Positions 16,791 through 24,617 of a stretch of 64,000 bases of DNA are shown here, piece by piece (position 1 is the stretch's first letter; the number at the start of each line of letters is the position of its first letter). The position numbers and the translations under genes are program-made. Origin of the DNA: Flavobacterium sp. Leaf82 (GTDB lineage Bacteria; Bacteroidota; Bacteroidia; Flavobacteriales; Flavobacteriaceae). Below the pieces are notes generated by a model that did no database searches, had not been told where the DNA came from, and was given only the letters and a program-made list of their open reading frames with translations. Where the stretch lies: assembly GCF_001422725.1 (NCBI RefSeq), contig NZ_LMMA01000034.1, positions 1 to 64,000 of the forward strand, written 5' to 3'.

Positions 16791-17288
16791 ATGAAGAAAA
16801 TGAATTTTAAGAAGAGTCTAAAAATACTTATTATATTCTGCATTACAGTGGGTGCTATATCTTGTAATAATAAGAAAGATCAACTAGATAATAATACTCC
16901 AACTCCAAATGAAATTTTTTCAAAGGGAGAAAAAGTTACTAATACTAATTTTACAGGAAACGTCTGGCTGAATAATCTGGCTCAAGCTGATAGTATTAAT
17001 CAGAACGCCGTAGGCAGTGTAACATTTGAACCAGGTGCAAGAACTAAATGGCACAGTCATCCTGGCGGACAGATTATATTGGCTCTTGAAGGAGTTGGGT
17101 ATTATCAGGAAAAAGGAAGTCCAAAAATTATTGTTAACAAAGGAGACGTTATTAAATGTCCCGCTGATATTCAGCATTGGCACGGAGCAAGTAAAGACAC
17201 CAAATTTGTTCAGGTTGCAATAACAGGAAGAGAAAAAGGGGAAACAATTTGGCTGGAAAAAGTGAGTGACACCGAGTATAGTAAATAA
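16791..17288 (+). CDS. Cupin-domain lipoprotein
   Basis: This 165-residue protein has a lipoprotein signal (TVGAISCNNKK, Cys near 25) and one cupin barrel with metal ligands in TKWHSHPGGQIILALEG (HxH and the following Gln/Glu region) and the second motif IQHWHGASKDT. It matches small cupins found beside CMD-family and flavodoxin genes in many genomes. It is last in the rightward cluster, 62 bp after the hydrolase. It probably binds a metal in the periplasm; the reaction is unknown. Confidence 0.83.
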   Translation: MKKMNFKKSLKILIIFCITVGAISCNNKKDQLDNNTPTPNEIFSKGEKVTNTNFTGNVWLNNLAQADSINQNAVGSVTFEPGARTKWHSHPGGQIILALEGVGYYQEKGSPKIIVNKGDVIKCPADIQHWHGASKDTKFVQVAITGREKGETIWLEKVSDTEYSK

Positions 17289-17350
17289 AAAAATTAAAGG
17301 TATTTATAGTGTTTATTAATATTTATTTGATTGGCTCTCTTTTTCTTTAC

Positions 17351-17503
17351 TTAAAAATTTCGCACAACTACAGTAGCGATATCGGTTAGAAATTTTAAGA
17401 TTTCACCTGCCTCATCAACACTAACATTCATTCCTTCATCTTTAAGCATTTTTTGTGCTGCTTGAGGTGTTATTTTGCCTTTATATTTTTCTTCACATTC
17501 CAT
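17351..17503 (-). CDS. Small conserved-type protein, 50 residues
   Basis: The ATG at 17503 opens a complete 50-codon frame: MECEEKYKGKITPQAAQKML then KDEGMNVSVDEAGEILKFLT and a short hydrophobic tail ending RNF. The layout (TPQAAQKML..EGxxVSxDEAxxIL) resembles tiny proteins of unknown function common in flavobacteria, some carried on mobile DNA. A decayed copy with stops is at 20790-20900, which supports that this frame was once a real gene. The function is unknown. Confidence 0.6.
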   Translation of the reverse strand: MECEEKYKGKITPQAAQKMLKDEGMNVSVDEAGEILKFLTDIATVVVRNF

Positions 17504-17661
17504 TAGCTAAAATTTTATTAAGATAAAGATAATAATTTTAATAGAAAGTTGGTTTGTAGTTAATTATGCTTGGTTTGAATCCAGTCAGGTTGACCTTGCT
17601 GAATTTACAAACCGCTTATGTCTATAAGTTAAAGTGGGTTAAATTATGTGAAAAAGGCATA

Positions 17662-17697
17662 AAAAAAACGCTAAAACTGATGTTTTAACGTTTTTTT
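17662..17697. terminator. Hairpin terminator, copy 3
   Basis: CGCTAAAAC and GTTTTAACG pair with one mismatch, flanked by A and T runs. It is homologous to 21065-21102, the terminator of the tRNA gene. Confidence 0.7.
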
Positions 17698-17702
17698 AAG
17701 AG

Positions 17703-17797
17703 TGACCCTTACTGCACAATTTACAAACCATTTTATGAACGATTTAAAGAAATTGGCTTATTTTCAGGTGAATTTATAAGAAAATTATTTAAAATTT
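17703..17797. repeat. Junction repeat 3, overlapping the end of the monooxygenase gene
   Basis: From AAGAGTGACC it runs through CACAATTTACAAACCATTTT and GAACGATTTAAAGAAATTGG. It is close to 9213-9298. The last 20 or so codons of the leftward monooxygenase frame are read from this repeat. Confidence 0.65.
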
Positions 17798-18509
17798 CAG
17801 TTATTTCGTCCTGCCATCGTTTTATAACCAGAAATTGGGTTTGTAAATCCCTCGGATACATCATCCATGCATCTGCATTTTGGGCTATCCATTCTACTGA
17901 TTGACGGCTATTGCCGATAACGGTTAGTGGTATTCTTCCATTTAAGGGTTTGGGAAGCAAATCGCCTGCATTCATATTTCCAAGTGGTGATTTTATTTGC
18001 GGAAAATCATTTTCCCATAACGCATTCATATAGTCAAGTGTTTCAGTAAAGCGCTGGCCTCTGCTTTCAAAATCAATTCCATAAGCAGGATATTCAAGTG
18101 GCCTGTCGCCTGAAGCAATGCCTAGCAGAAGTCTTCCTTCTGAGAGATTGTCAACGGATGCTGCAGCTTTGGCTATATCAATGGGATGGTGAAGTGTAGT
18201 CACAATTGCGGCTGTTGCAAGGGTAATATCTTTGGTGTGAGCGGCCATGTAACCAAGCCATACCCAAGGATCATAAACCTGACCAGCATCTCCAAATGAC
18301 GGATCATACAAAGGGACATCGCGTGTCCATAGGGCTGCAAATCCGGCCTCATCCGCTCTTTTTGCCAATTCTACCTGATGTTTCATAGTAGGTATAGCAC
18401 CCGGATATGATTCGATAGCAAAGAAAAAGCCGAGTGTCAGCTGGTTTTTTTTGAACATCTGGCTAAATCCAGATTTTTCAGGGGTTGTATAAGATGTTTC
18501 TAGTTTCAT
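17733..18509 (-). pseudogene. Luciferase-like monooxygenase, C-terminally truncated
   Basis: It is a TIM-barrel flavin monooxygenase of the BA3436-type luciferase-like group: FFAIESYPGAIPTMKHQVEL, DEAGFAALWTRDVPLYDPSF, LPKPLNGRIPLTVIGNSRQS. Relatives run to about 300-320 residues. Here the frame ends at 258 after WQDEITEIL, and the final residues (about 18) are translated from a junction repeat. The lost C-terminus usually completes the barrel, so activity is doubtful. It would have used F420 or FMNH2 on an unknown substrate. It stands alone, leftward, next to the leftward membrane protein gene. Confidence 0.75.
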
Positions 18510-18596
18510 AATACTAAATTTGTGAAAGCCCCGGGCTAAGTAACCCGGGTTCTTCTATCTAATTAAATAATTAAAGATATTTCAGGTTTTGAACTT

Positions 18597-19520
18597 CTAA
18601 CACATTAGAGCTGTAACAAAACCGCGCAGCATAATTGCTACAAATGCTCCAGCCAAAGCGGGCCAAAGTGTTTTTGCTAACCGTGGTCCTCCTGAAGTTA
18701 AAATAGCGATTCCGGGAAGATCCAAAGGGTGAATCAAAAAGCCTGCTCCCTGCCATAACAGCTTTGCATTAAATCCGGATTCTTGTGACATCTCATGAAC
18801 AAGACCCACAAAAGCCGTGTTTCCGGCAAGGTATTTCGTTATTGCCGGCAGAACAAACATTTCGTCAATTCCCGAGGCTAAAAGTGCGGGCCTTAATGTT
18901 GTTACCAGCCATCCAATTGCACCTGCTGCCTGCAGTCCTATAACAATTACAAGCGACAATAGTAGCATCGGAATAATTCCCAGAACGGACTGTATTGCTT
19001 CATTTCCTGCTGTGTTTATTATAGAGATCAGAGAAGCTTTTTTACCTTCCACCTTTTCAACTGGGATTGATTCATGCTTTTCTATGGAAAGTCGTCGTCC
19101 AAAAATCCAGTAGGTTAAAGCTGCCGCTAACAATCCCGCAGCTAAAGATGCTAATATGGTAAAACCAATTGGCAGACCCAGTGGTGCTAAAGGAAAAGTT
19201 GCATTAGCGGGCGCAATAGCCAGAACACCTGCAAGGGTTGCACCAAGGTGGCGATTTGAAACTCCGCGCATTTCCATGATTTTCATAGTAGGCAAAGGGG
19301 CAATGAAGCTTATCAGAGTTCCTTGCAAAATTGCCACTGCTCCAAGACCGGGAAGTCCGAAGGGCTTTGTGACCGGCGAAAGCCAGGTCACAAGTTTCTC
19401 CAGAATTCCGTAGGCTTCAAGAATTCGCATAAAAATCATCAGCACAATTAAAATAGGCAACAGATTATATAATGCGACATCAAGTGCACTTTTTCCTGCG
19501 TGAAGAATTACTTCAATCAC
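18597..19520 (-). CDS. Nucleoside-recognition (Gate) domain membrane protein
   Basis: This 307-residue protein has about eight hydrophobic segments and two Gate-like units: residues about 15-110 with MRILEAYGILEKLVTWLSPV and APLPTMKIMEMRGVSNRHLG, and residues about 190-300 with AVLGIIPMLLLSLVIVIGLQ. The family includes SpmA/YjiH-type proteins thought to move nucleosides or other solutes. Its ATG overlaps the stop of the upstream hydrolase gene by 4 bp, so the pair was translationally coupled. The substrate is unknown. Confidence 0.78.
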   Translation of the reverse strand: MIEVILHAGKSALDVALYNLLPILIVLMIFMRILEAYGILEKLVTWLSPVTKPFGLPGLGAVAILQGTLISFIAPLPTMKIMEMRGVSNRHLGATLAGVLAIAPANATFPLAPLGLPIGFTILASLAAGLLAAALTYWIFGRRLSIEKHESIPVEKVEGKKASLISIINTAGNEAIQSVLGIIPMLLLSLVIVIGLQAAGAIGWLVTTLRPALLASGIDEMFVLPAITKYLAGNTAFVGLVHEMSQESGFNAKLLWQGAGFLIHPLDLPGIAILTSGGPRLAKTLWPALAGAFVAIMLRGFVTALMC

Positions 19521-20451
19521 GATTTTAATCCTTGAGCTCCGTATTCAACAGCAACCCATCCGTAACCGTCGCCATCCTTTTTAACATGACCAATACCAGG
19601 AAAAGGAAGGTGTGCAGCTCCAATAGCGTATCCGCCAATTACACTTTCCGCAAGTACGCGTCGACGTGATGCAATTGCCATATCAGGATAAACATCCAAT
19701 TCAATTGTTGCACCAGGATGCGGAAGCTGAATGGATGGCAGATGGGAAATATCTCCCCAGAACAACATTTTTTCATTAGCAGAAGTTACCATAAAGGCAG
19801 TATGTCCGGGAGTGTGCCCAGGAGCCTCGACAATGCTTACATATCCAGCGAAAATCTCGTCAGTAGGTAAGAAAGTTTTAAACTTTCCACTGGCAAGGTA
19901 AGGAGCAGCTGCATCTTGAGCAATAGTGACAAATATGCGCTGATCTTCAGGAAGCGTTGCGGCTGTTTCTGAATCAAGCCAGCTGCATTAGGGAAAAGAG
20001 CCTCTCCTTTATCATTGGTAATTCCGCCAATATGGTCAGGATGCATATGCGTTAGCAGGATAGTATCAACATCTTCCGGAGTATATTCAGATGCAACGAT
20101 ATTATCTATAAGTCGGCCCATACTTGGTCCGGCAAAATGTGCTGAACCAGCGTCGATAAGAATTAAACGTTCTCCATCATGAACAAGAAATGCATTTACT
20201 GATGTGTCAAGAGCTCCTTTTGGTGCAAGCATTTGTTTTGCAAGATCTTCACTGCGCTCCTGATCTGTTATTCCTGATAGTGACATAGGATCAAGACTTA
20301 CATACCCATCGTAGATTGCAGTTACTACTAGTTCTCCCAAAGCATAACGGAAAAATCCAGGTGCCTGATTGCGAAGAATCGATTTTACTTTTTTTAAATT
20401 ATCATTTTTTGAACTCTGATTTTGATCTACTTTCATTTTAATAGTTTCCAT
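19517..20451 (-). pseudogene. Metallo-beta-lactamase-fold hydrolase with a frameshift
   Basis: The N-terminal part (start at 20451) has the zinc motif LLTHMHPDHIGG and VHDGERLILIDAGSA. After LFPNAA the frame is lost near 19977-19985. Reading one frame over restores LDSETAATLPEDQR, EAPGHTPGHTAF (the next His ligand region), GDISHLPS, and runs to the stop at 19517. One missing base therefore splits a gene of about 310 codons. It is either a real pseudogene or a sequencing error. No signal peptide is seen. Its stop overlaps the start of the Gate-domain gene. Confidence 0.82.
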
Positions 20452-20789
20452 AATATTTACTGTTATTTTGTTCAGCAAATTTATGGCGGATTATCAAATA
20501 AAAACAGATGCAGATTTGTTTAAAAAAAGCAGTTCAGTTTTTTTATTTTTACAATAATAGATTTAACCGATAAGAACTAGGCGTACTTATTAAGAAATGG
20601 TTAGAGAAGATAATACAATACTCTTTCTGATATTGCTGACAGCTTTAGCTAAACGAAAAATTTCTTTTTCCCAAAAAGTAAAAATAAAAAGTTTTTTACC
20701 TTTTCTTCAAGAGAGTTACGCAATATGGAGAAGGCTTTTGTGATCTATTGAGTAACAATTAATAATCGTAGATATGTGTTTGTCATGAA

Positions 20790-20900
20790 TTTTAGAAAGC
20801 TTAAAATTTCTGCAGCTTCTTCGTAACATCCATTCCTTCATCAGTAAGCATTTTTTATGCTTTTTGTGATTAAATTTTCCCATTATGCTTTTCTACTTAG
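20790..20900 (-). pseudogene. Decayed copy of the 50-residue small gene
   Basis: On the minus strand ATGGAATTC is followed by an early TAA. Further stops and a frame change occur, but KMLTDEGMDV and an EAAEIL-like stretch remain, matching KMLKDEGMNV and DEAGEIL of the gene at 17351-17503. Confidence 0.6.
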
Positions 20901-20972
20901 AATTCCATAAAACTAAAATTATTGTTAATATAAAAATAACATTTTAGTAATCTTAATGTTTACAATGCTTTA

Positions 20973-21000
20973 GAACGGTTTGTATCCAGTGGAGTTAACT
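20973..21000 (+). repeat. Inverted tRNA T-arm remnant
   Basis: GGTTTGTATCCAGTGGAGTT resembles the tRNA-Arg 3' end (GGTTTGAATCCAGTCGAGGT) in the opposite orientation to the intact tRNA. The partner remnant lies at about 17567. Confidence 0.45.
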
Positions 21001-21064
21001 CTACAGATTTACAAACCGCTCGCTTTTTCGATGTAAAAGATGGTTAAATCTTGTCAAAAAGGCC

Positions 21065-21102
21065 AAAAAAAAAGCTAAAACTTTCGTTTTAACTTTTTTT
21101 TA
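21065..21102 (-). terminator. Terminator of tRNA-Arg
   Basis: GCTAAAAC, TTTC, GTTTTAAC with flanking A and T runs starts 5 bp beyond the tRNA 3' end. Transcription is leftward. Confidence 0.75.
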
Positions 21103-21106
21103 AGAG

Positions 21107-21180
21107 TGACCTCGACTGGATTCAAACCAGTAACCTCTTGAGCCGTAATCAAGTGCGCTATTCAGTTGCGCCACGAGGCC
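21107..21180 (-). tRNA. tRNA-Arg (anticodon ACG)
   Basis: The minus strand gives a 74-nt cloverleaf. The acceptor GGCCTCG pairs with CGAGGTC (one G-U), the D arm is GGCGCAACTGAATAGCGC, the anticodon stem CTTGA/TCAAG has loop TTACGGC (anticodon ACG, read as ICG), and the T arm is ACTGGTTTGAATCCAGT. CCA is not encoded. Fragments of its 3' end recur at 6646, 9213, 17567, 17703 and 20980, so it has served as an insertion target. Confidence 0.93.
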
Positions 21181-21236
21181 TTTTTGTTATCAATTAGCTA
21201 ATTTTTCGTAGCTTTGTTGATTGCTTATTGCGGGTG

Positions 21237-21244
21237 CAAAGATA
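21237..21244 (-). promoter_or_regulatory. -7 promoter element of tRNA-Arg
   Basis: The minus strand reads TATCTTTG, a perfect TAnnTTTG, with TTGT 18 bp upstream. The tRNA begins about 50 bp beyond the predicted start site. Confidence 0.55.
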
Positions 21245-21294
21245 GGAAGAAATGTGAGATATACAAGAGAAAAATAACATAAAATTAAAAAAAA

Positions 21295-21807
21295 ATGCAG
21301 TTAGAAAATTATATACGTGATATTCAGGGTTTTCCAAAAGAAGGAATTTTGTTTAAAGATATAACTCCGCTACTAAATGACCCAATTGCGACAAAAGAAT
21401 GCCTTAATATTCTAGTCGAATCTCTTAACGGGCAAAAAATAGACAAGGTAGTAGGAGCAGAAAGCCGTGGTTTTTTCTTCGGGATATTATTGGCGCAGGA
21501 ATTAAATGCAGGTTTTGTTCCGGTTAGAAAACCAAAAAAGCTACCGTATAAAACAATTTCGGCTTCATATGAATTAGAATACGGCACAGACAGCTTAGAA
21601 ATGCACACAGATGCAATAAAAAAAGGTGACAGGGTTTTGATCCATGACGATGTTTTGGCAACAGGAGGAACCGCAAAAGCAGTTTGTGAATTAGTAGAGA
21701 AATTAGGTGGCGAAATTGTACAATGTAATTTTCTAATGGAATTAACATTCTTGAACGGAAGAGAAAAAATAAAAGACCATCCCATTTTTTCAGCTTTGAC
21801 ATACTAA
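21295..21807 (+). CDS. apt: Adenine phosphoribosyltransferase
   Basis: This 170-residue purine-salvage enzyme makes AMP from adenine and PRPP in the cytosol. It has the APRT N-terminus RDIQGFPKEGILFKDITPLL, GAESRGFFFG for adenine/pyrophosphate contact, and the PRPP-binding VLIHDDVLATGGTAKA (residues about 115-130). Length and motifs are complete. It is a single gene between the tRNA and the convergent response-regulator gene. Confidence 0.96.
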   Translation: MQLENYIRDIQGFPKEGILFKDITPLLNDPIATKECLNILVESLNGQKIDKVVGAESRGFFFGILLAQELNAGFVPVRKPKKLPYKTISASYELEYGTDSLEMHTDAIKKGDRVLIHDDVLATGGTAKAVCELVEKLGGEIVQCNFLMELTFLNGREKIKDHPIFSALTY

Positions 21808-21846
21808 AACAGCATTATATTGGCGAAATAAAATTGTCTTAGGAAT

Positions 21847-22491
21847 TTAAACTAAGACAATTTTATTTTTAATGGCATATAAAACCAAACCTATTCTGGT
21901 TTTAATTTCGAGTTTGTCAAACAAACATTCCCTGTAACCATCAATTGTTTTAGGACTCAGACACATTTCTGAGGCGATTTCCTTGTATGTTTTTTCAGTA
22001 CAGGCGTGTTTTATAAAAATGATTTCCTTGTCTTTTAGATTTATTTTGCTAGTATCATTATTGGCTTTTTTTACCAGCATACCAGAGACTAATTCGGTAA
22101 AATAAAAACCTTTTTCGATCACGGATATAATGCCTTCCTTAAAAATTTCCGGCGATGTATCTTTAAGCAAATAACCTTTGGCACCGTTGGTGAGCATTTT
22201 TATAATAATTTCTTCATCGTCATTTACAGATAATGCAATAACTTTAAGATCAGGTCTGTTTTCCTTAATCCATTTCATTGTACTTACGCCGTCCAGAATT
22301 GGCATATTAACATCTAATAATATTAGATCAACATCTGCGTCAATGTTTTCCTGTAAATATGAAATGAATACTTTTCCGTTTTCAAAGCGGTTGATTACTT
22401 CAAAATCTTTAAAACTATTGATCAAAAGCTCAAGTGATTGAGAAAAAAGCAGATGATCATCTACAATAATAATTTTATTTTTAGGTTTCAT
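21847..22491 (-). CDS. NarL/FixJ-type response regulator
   Basis: This 214-residue protein has a receiver domain (residues 5-125, acidic IIVDDH, phospho-acceptor Asp in LILLDVNMPILDG, Lys in YLLKDTSPE) and a LuxR helix-turn-helix (CTEKTYKEIASEMCLSPKTI near 164-183). It overlaps the histidine kinase gene by 11 bp, so the two form a cognate pair. It is last in a four-gene leftward operon whose promoter region faces the 24.6-30.7 kb locus, which is its most likely target (inference). Confidence 0.93.
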   Translation of the reverse strand: MKPKNKIIIVDDHLLFSQSLELLINSFKDFEVINRFENGKVFISYLQENIDADVDLILLDVNMPILDGVSTMKWIKENRPDLKVIALSVNDDEEIIIKMLTNGAKGYLLKDTSPEIFKEGIISVIEKGFYFTELVSGMLVKKANNDTSKINLKDKEIIFIKHACTEKTYKEIASEMCLSPKTIDGYRECLFDKLEIKTRIGLVLYAIKNKIVLV

Positions 22492-23266
22492 CGGGTTTAG
22501 TTAAGGGGTATTCTAAAGTTACGGTTGTTCCTGATGCATTTGATTTCATGATTAATGTTGCGCCAATTAATTTGGCTCTTAACTTCATGTTGTTTAATCC
22601 TGATCCTGGATTTGTTTTTAGAGGATCATAACCAATTCCAAAATCTTTCATTTCCAGATAAAAAACATCCGTTGTTGTGGTAATATTTACTTCAAATAAA
22701 TCACTGTGAGAATGTTTTAGACTGTTATGTATCGCTTCTTGAAAAATGCGGTAAATAAACAAATCATGTTCTTCGTTTATACTTGGTATTTCGCCTGTAA
22801 AGTTATAATTATATTGAATATTTTTTAACTTTTTTATACGCTCCAAATCTTGTTTTATTGCTTCTATAAAATTGGTTTGCAGTAAGTTGTCTTTGTTGAT
22901 TATGCGTGACAAAATGCGTATTTCGTCGAGGGATTTTGCAAGGATTTCTTTAAGATCTGATAATTCGTTACCATGAACAGGTTTTCCGCTATCGATGTAC
23001 ATGTTGAGCTGCATGATGCCAACAGATACAATTTGACCAATATTGTCATGAAGTTCTTTACTGATCTCGCTTAAAGTCTGATCCTTGATTTCGATTCTCG
23101 TTTTTATCAATTCTGATTGAAAGTACAATTCTGATTCCATTTTTTCGACGAGGTAGGTATTCTTTTTCTTTAAAAAATAAAAGAATATAACAAGCAGAAT
23201 AACCAGTAAAGTAAAAAAAACAATACCTAACGAAATTACTAATAATTGTATTTCTTTTCGCTCCAT
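22481..23266 (-). CDS. Sensor histidine kinase (HisKA_3)
   Basis: It has one N-terminal membrane helix (residues about 7-32) with almost no periplasmic part, a coiled linker, the H-box EISKELHDNIGQIVSVGI (phospho-His in LHDNIGQ), and a HATPase_c domain with N box FQEAIHNSLKHS and G boxes DFGIGYD and GSGLNNM. It lacks its own sensor domain, so sensing is probably done by the membrane protein encoded just upstream, whose gene it overlaps by 28 bp. The ATG at 23266 gives the standard membrane-helix start. Confidence 0.9.
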   Translation of the reverse strand: MERKEIQLLVISLGIVFFTLLVILLVIFFYFLKKKNTYLVEKMESELYFQSELIKTRIEIKDQTLSEISKELHDNIGQIVSVGIMQLNMYIDSGKPVHGNELSDLKEILAKSLDEIRILSRIINKDNLLQTNFIEAIKQDLERIKKLKNIQYNYNFTGEIPSINEEHDLFIYRIFQEAIHNSLKHSHSDLFEVNITTTTDVFYLEMKDFGIGYDPLKTNPGSGLNNMKLRAKLIGATLIMKSNASGTTVTLEYPLTKPDET

Positions 23267-23886
23267 AAAAATCCAATAATAAAACAACTGTGCGTTAGAA
23301 AATTTAAAATAAATAATACCAGACTAAAAACTGATTCATCTTCTTTGATCAAAAACCATTTTATAGCCAGCATAAACGGCAAAACTGGCACATGAAAGAC
23401 CAAAAGACCTAATATATACCAGAAAAACACAGATTTTTTGAAGTTTAAAATTTTATCAGAATTAAAATTTTCTATCAAATATAAGCAAGATAATATCATA
23501 ACTATCAGAACGCCAATGGCAAAACTATATATGAACGAGTGATTTATATCTTCTTTGTAATATAAAATATTTAAAAGAAAAGAAAATACAAACAAAACCA
23601 AACATAAAACAGCGGTTCCTTTATGATTAATTTTTATCAATAAACTCCTGAGAAGCAGGATATATGAACAAAAAGTAACGAACATGTAAATGTTGAAAAC
23701 ATAATAATTTAAGACGCCCGTCCATTCTGTAAAATGATATCCCACTATTTCTACCAAAACAGAAAACCATATTAAAACAACTAAGAATTTTGCTCTTTTA
23801 CTGGGGAGTTTATGCAGCGATATCAGTCCAATAATACCGGATAATAAAGCTAAATAGACAATATAAAATCTTAGAATTTCAAACAT
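23239..23886 (-). CDS. Multi-pass membrane protein, probable sensor partner of the kinase
   Basis: This 215-residue protein has about seven hydrophobic helices (near 5-25, 35-50, 60-80, 90-110, 115-140, 150-175, 185-205) and short loops. I do not recognise a named family. Similar seven-helix proteins accompany sensor-less HisKA_3 kinases in Bacteroidota. The gene overlaps the kinase start by 28 bp and follows the upstream gene by 6 bp, so stoichiometric co-expression is likely. A role as membrane signal receptor is inferred from this context only. Confidence 0.75.
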   Translation of the reverse strand: MFEILRFYIVYLALLSGIIGLISLHKLPSKRAKFLVVLIWFSVLVEIVGYHFTEWTGVLNYYVFNIYMFVTFCSYILLLRSLLIKINHKGTAVLCLVLFVFSFLLNILYYKEDINHSFIYSFAIGVLIVMILSCLYLIENFNSDKILNFKKSVFFWYILGLLVFHVPVLPFMLAIKWFLIKEDESVFSLVLFILNFLTHSCFIIGFLWSEKKYNY

Positions 23887-23892
23887 AATTTT

Positions 23893-24333
23893 TTAATATA
23901 ATAAAGCTGGCGGTCTTCCAATACTGCCATAATTCATAGGTTCAATAGTCGATATATCTTTGTTTTCTTCTTCACGGACTAATGCAAAAGTTTGTATTTC
24001 AGTTGGATCTATGGTATTTATTCTAATTCTTTTGCCTGTTGCTGTTAGAAATATCGTCATCAAACCTGCTTTTTCAGCATATTTTTTCTCTTCGGGATAT
24101 ACGCCAAAATAAAAACGGATTCCGTTTACGGTATAACCCGTTTTTTCACCCTTTGTTTTTATATAATGAATATAATTTTCGAGTTCTTCAAGCGAAAACC
24201 AAACGGCATTTGCATCTTCTTTTTTTATGTATTTCGCAATAATACTGGCTCGGTACTTCATAAAATTTGAATGTAATTCTTTACCAAATTTCTTAGTAAT
24301 TAATTGGGACGGTCTTCCTGGTTCTTTTTTCAT
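23893..24333 (-). CDS. Unknown 146-residue protein, first gene of the two-component operon
   Basis: No family is recognised. It is cytoplasmic, mixed charged, with a central YTVNGIRFYFGVYPEEKKYA. It starts KKEPGRPSQLITKKFGKEL and ends SIGRPPALLY, so a GRP motif lies near both ends. It heads the leftward operon (6 bp before the membrane protein gene) and shares the 284-bp divergent intergene with the unknown locus. Possible roles are a DNA-binding or adaptor protein for the signalling operon, but nothing in the sequence proves it. Confidence 0.7.
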   Translation of the reverse strand: MKKEPGRPSQLITKKFGKELHSNFMKYRASIIAKYIKKEDANAVWFSLEELENYIHYIKTKGEKTGYTVNGIRFYFGVYPEEKKYAEKAGLMTIFLTATGKRIRINTIDPTEIQTFALVREEENKDISTIEPMNYGSIGRPPALLY

Positions 24334-24617
24334 AATCTTAAAAATTAAATCATCGATTGGTTAAATGGTTAATTAATTGTTTTGTAAAGTTTTAAACAAA
24401 ACTTAAGAGCAAAATTATTTCAAACGCATAAAGCAGGCAAGGGGAAATATACCCTTTTTTTAGAGGGTAAATTTATTTAAAAAATAGGGTTAAAGTGCTG
24501 TTTTGTAGTAATTTATAAAAAACCAATTTTACATCGTTCATTTTCGTGCACAAAATGGATAGGCGAAATCTGAAAAGCCTGTTAAAAGAGTAAGAACTAA
24601 TTGTAATACTAAAAGTT
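24334..24617. promoter_or_regulatory. Divergent control region of the signalling operon and the unknown locus
   Basis: On the minus strand TAATTTTG (24410-24417) is a perfect -7 element for the signalling operon, with a leader near 70 nt. For the rightward genes a TTTTG at about 24502 followed by TACATCG near 24531 is a weaker candidate. No other gene is present. Confidence 0.4.

Larger units (their letters stand above)
17340..17702. repeat. Duplicated block, better-preserved copy
   Basis: It contains the 50-residue gene, an inverted tRNA T-arm remnant (GGTTTGAATCCAGTC near 17567-17582, GACC after it), and the terminator 17662-17697. The same order with recognisable similarity occurs at 20790-21106. 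Confidence 0.6.
20452..21106. other. Gene-free stretch with decayed duplicated block
   Basis: 20479-20789 is AT-rich with no supportable gene; a 49-codon open frame from 20598 has nothing to back it. 20790-21106 is the degraded copy of 17340-17702, ending in the tRNA terminator. Confidence 0.6.

Noticed and set aside
20598..20747. 49-codon open frame
   Set aside because: No recognisable motif, no promoter, in degraded DNA between a pseudogene and a decayed repeat.
21324..21785. 153-codon frame antisense to apt
   Set aside because: Shadow of the intact apt gene.
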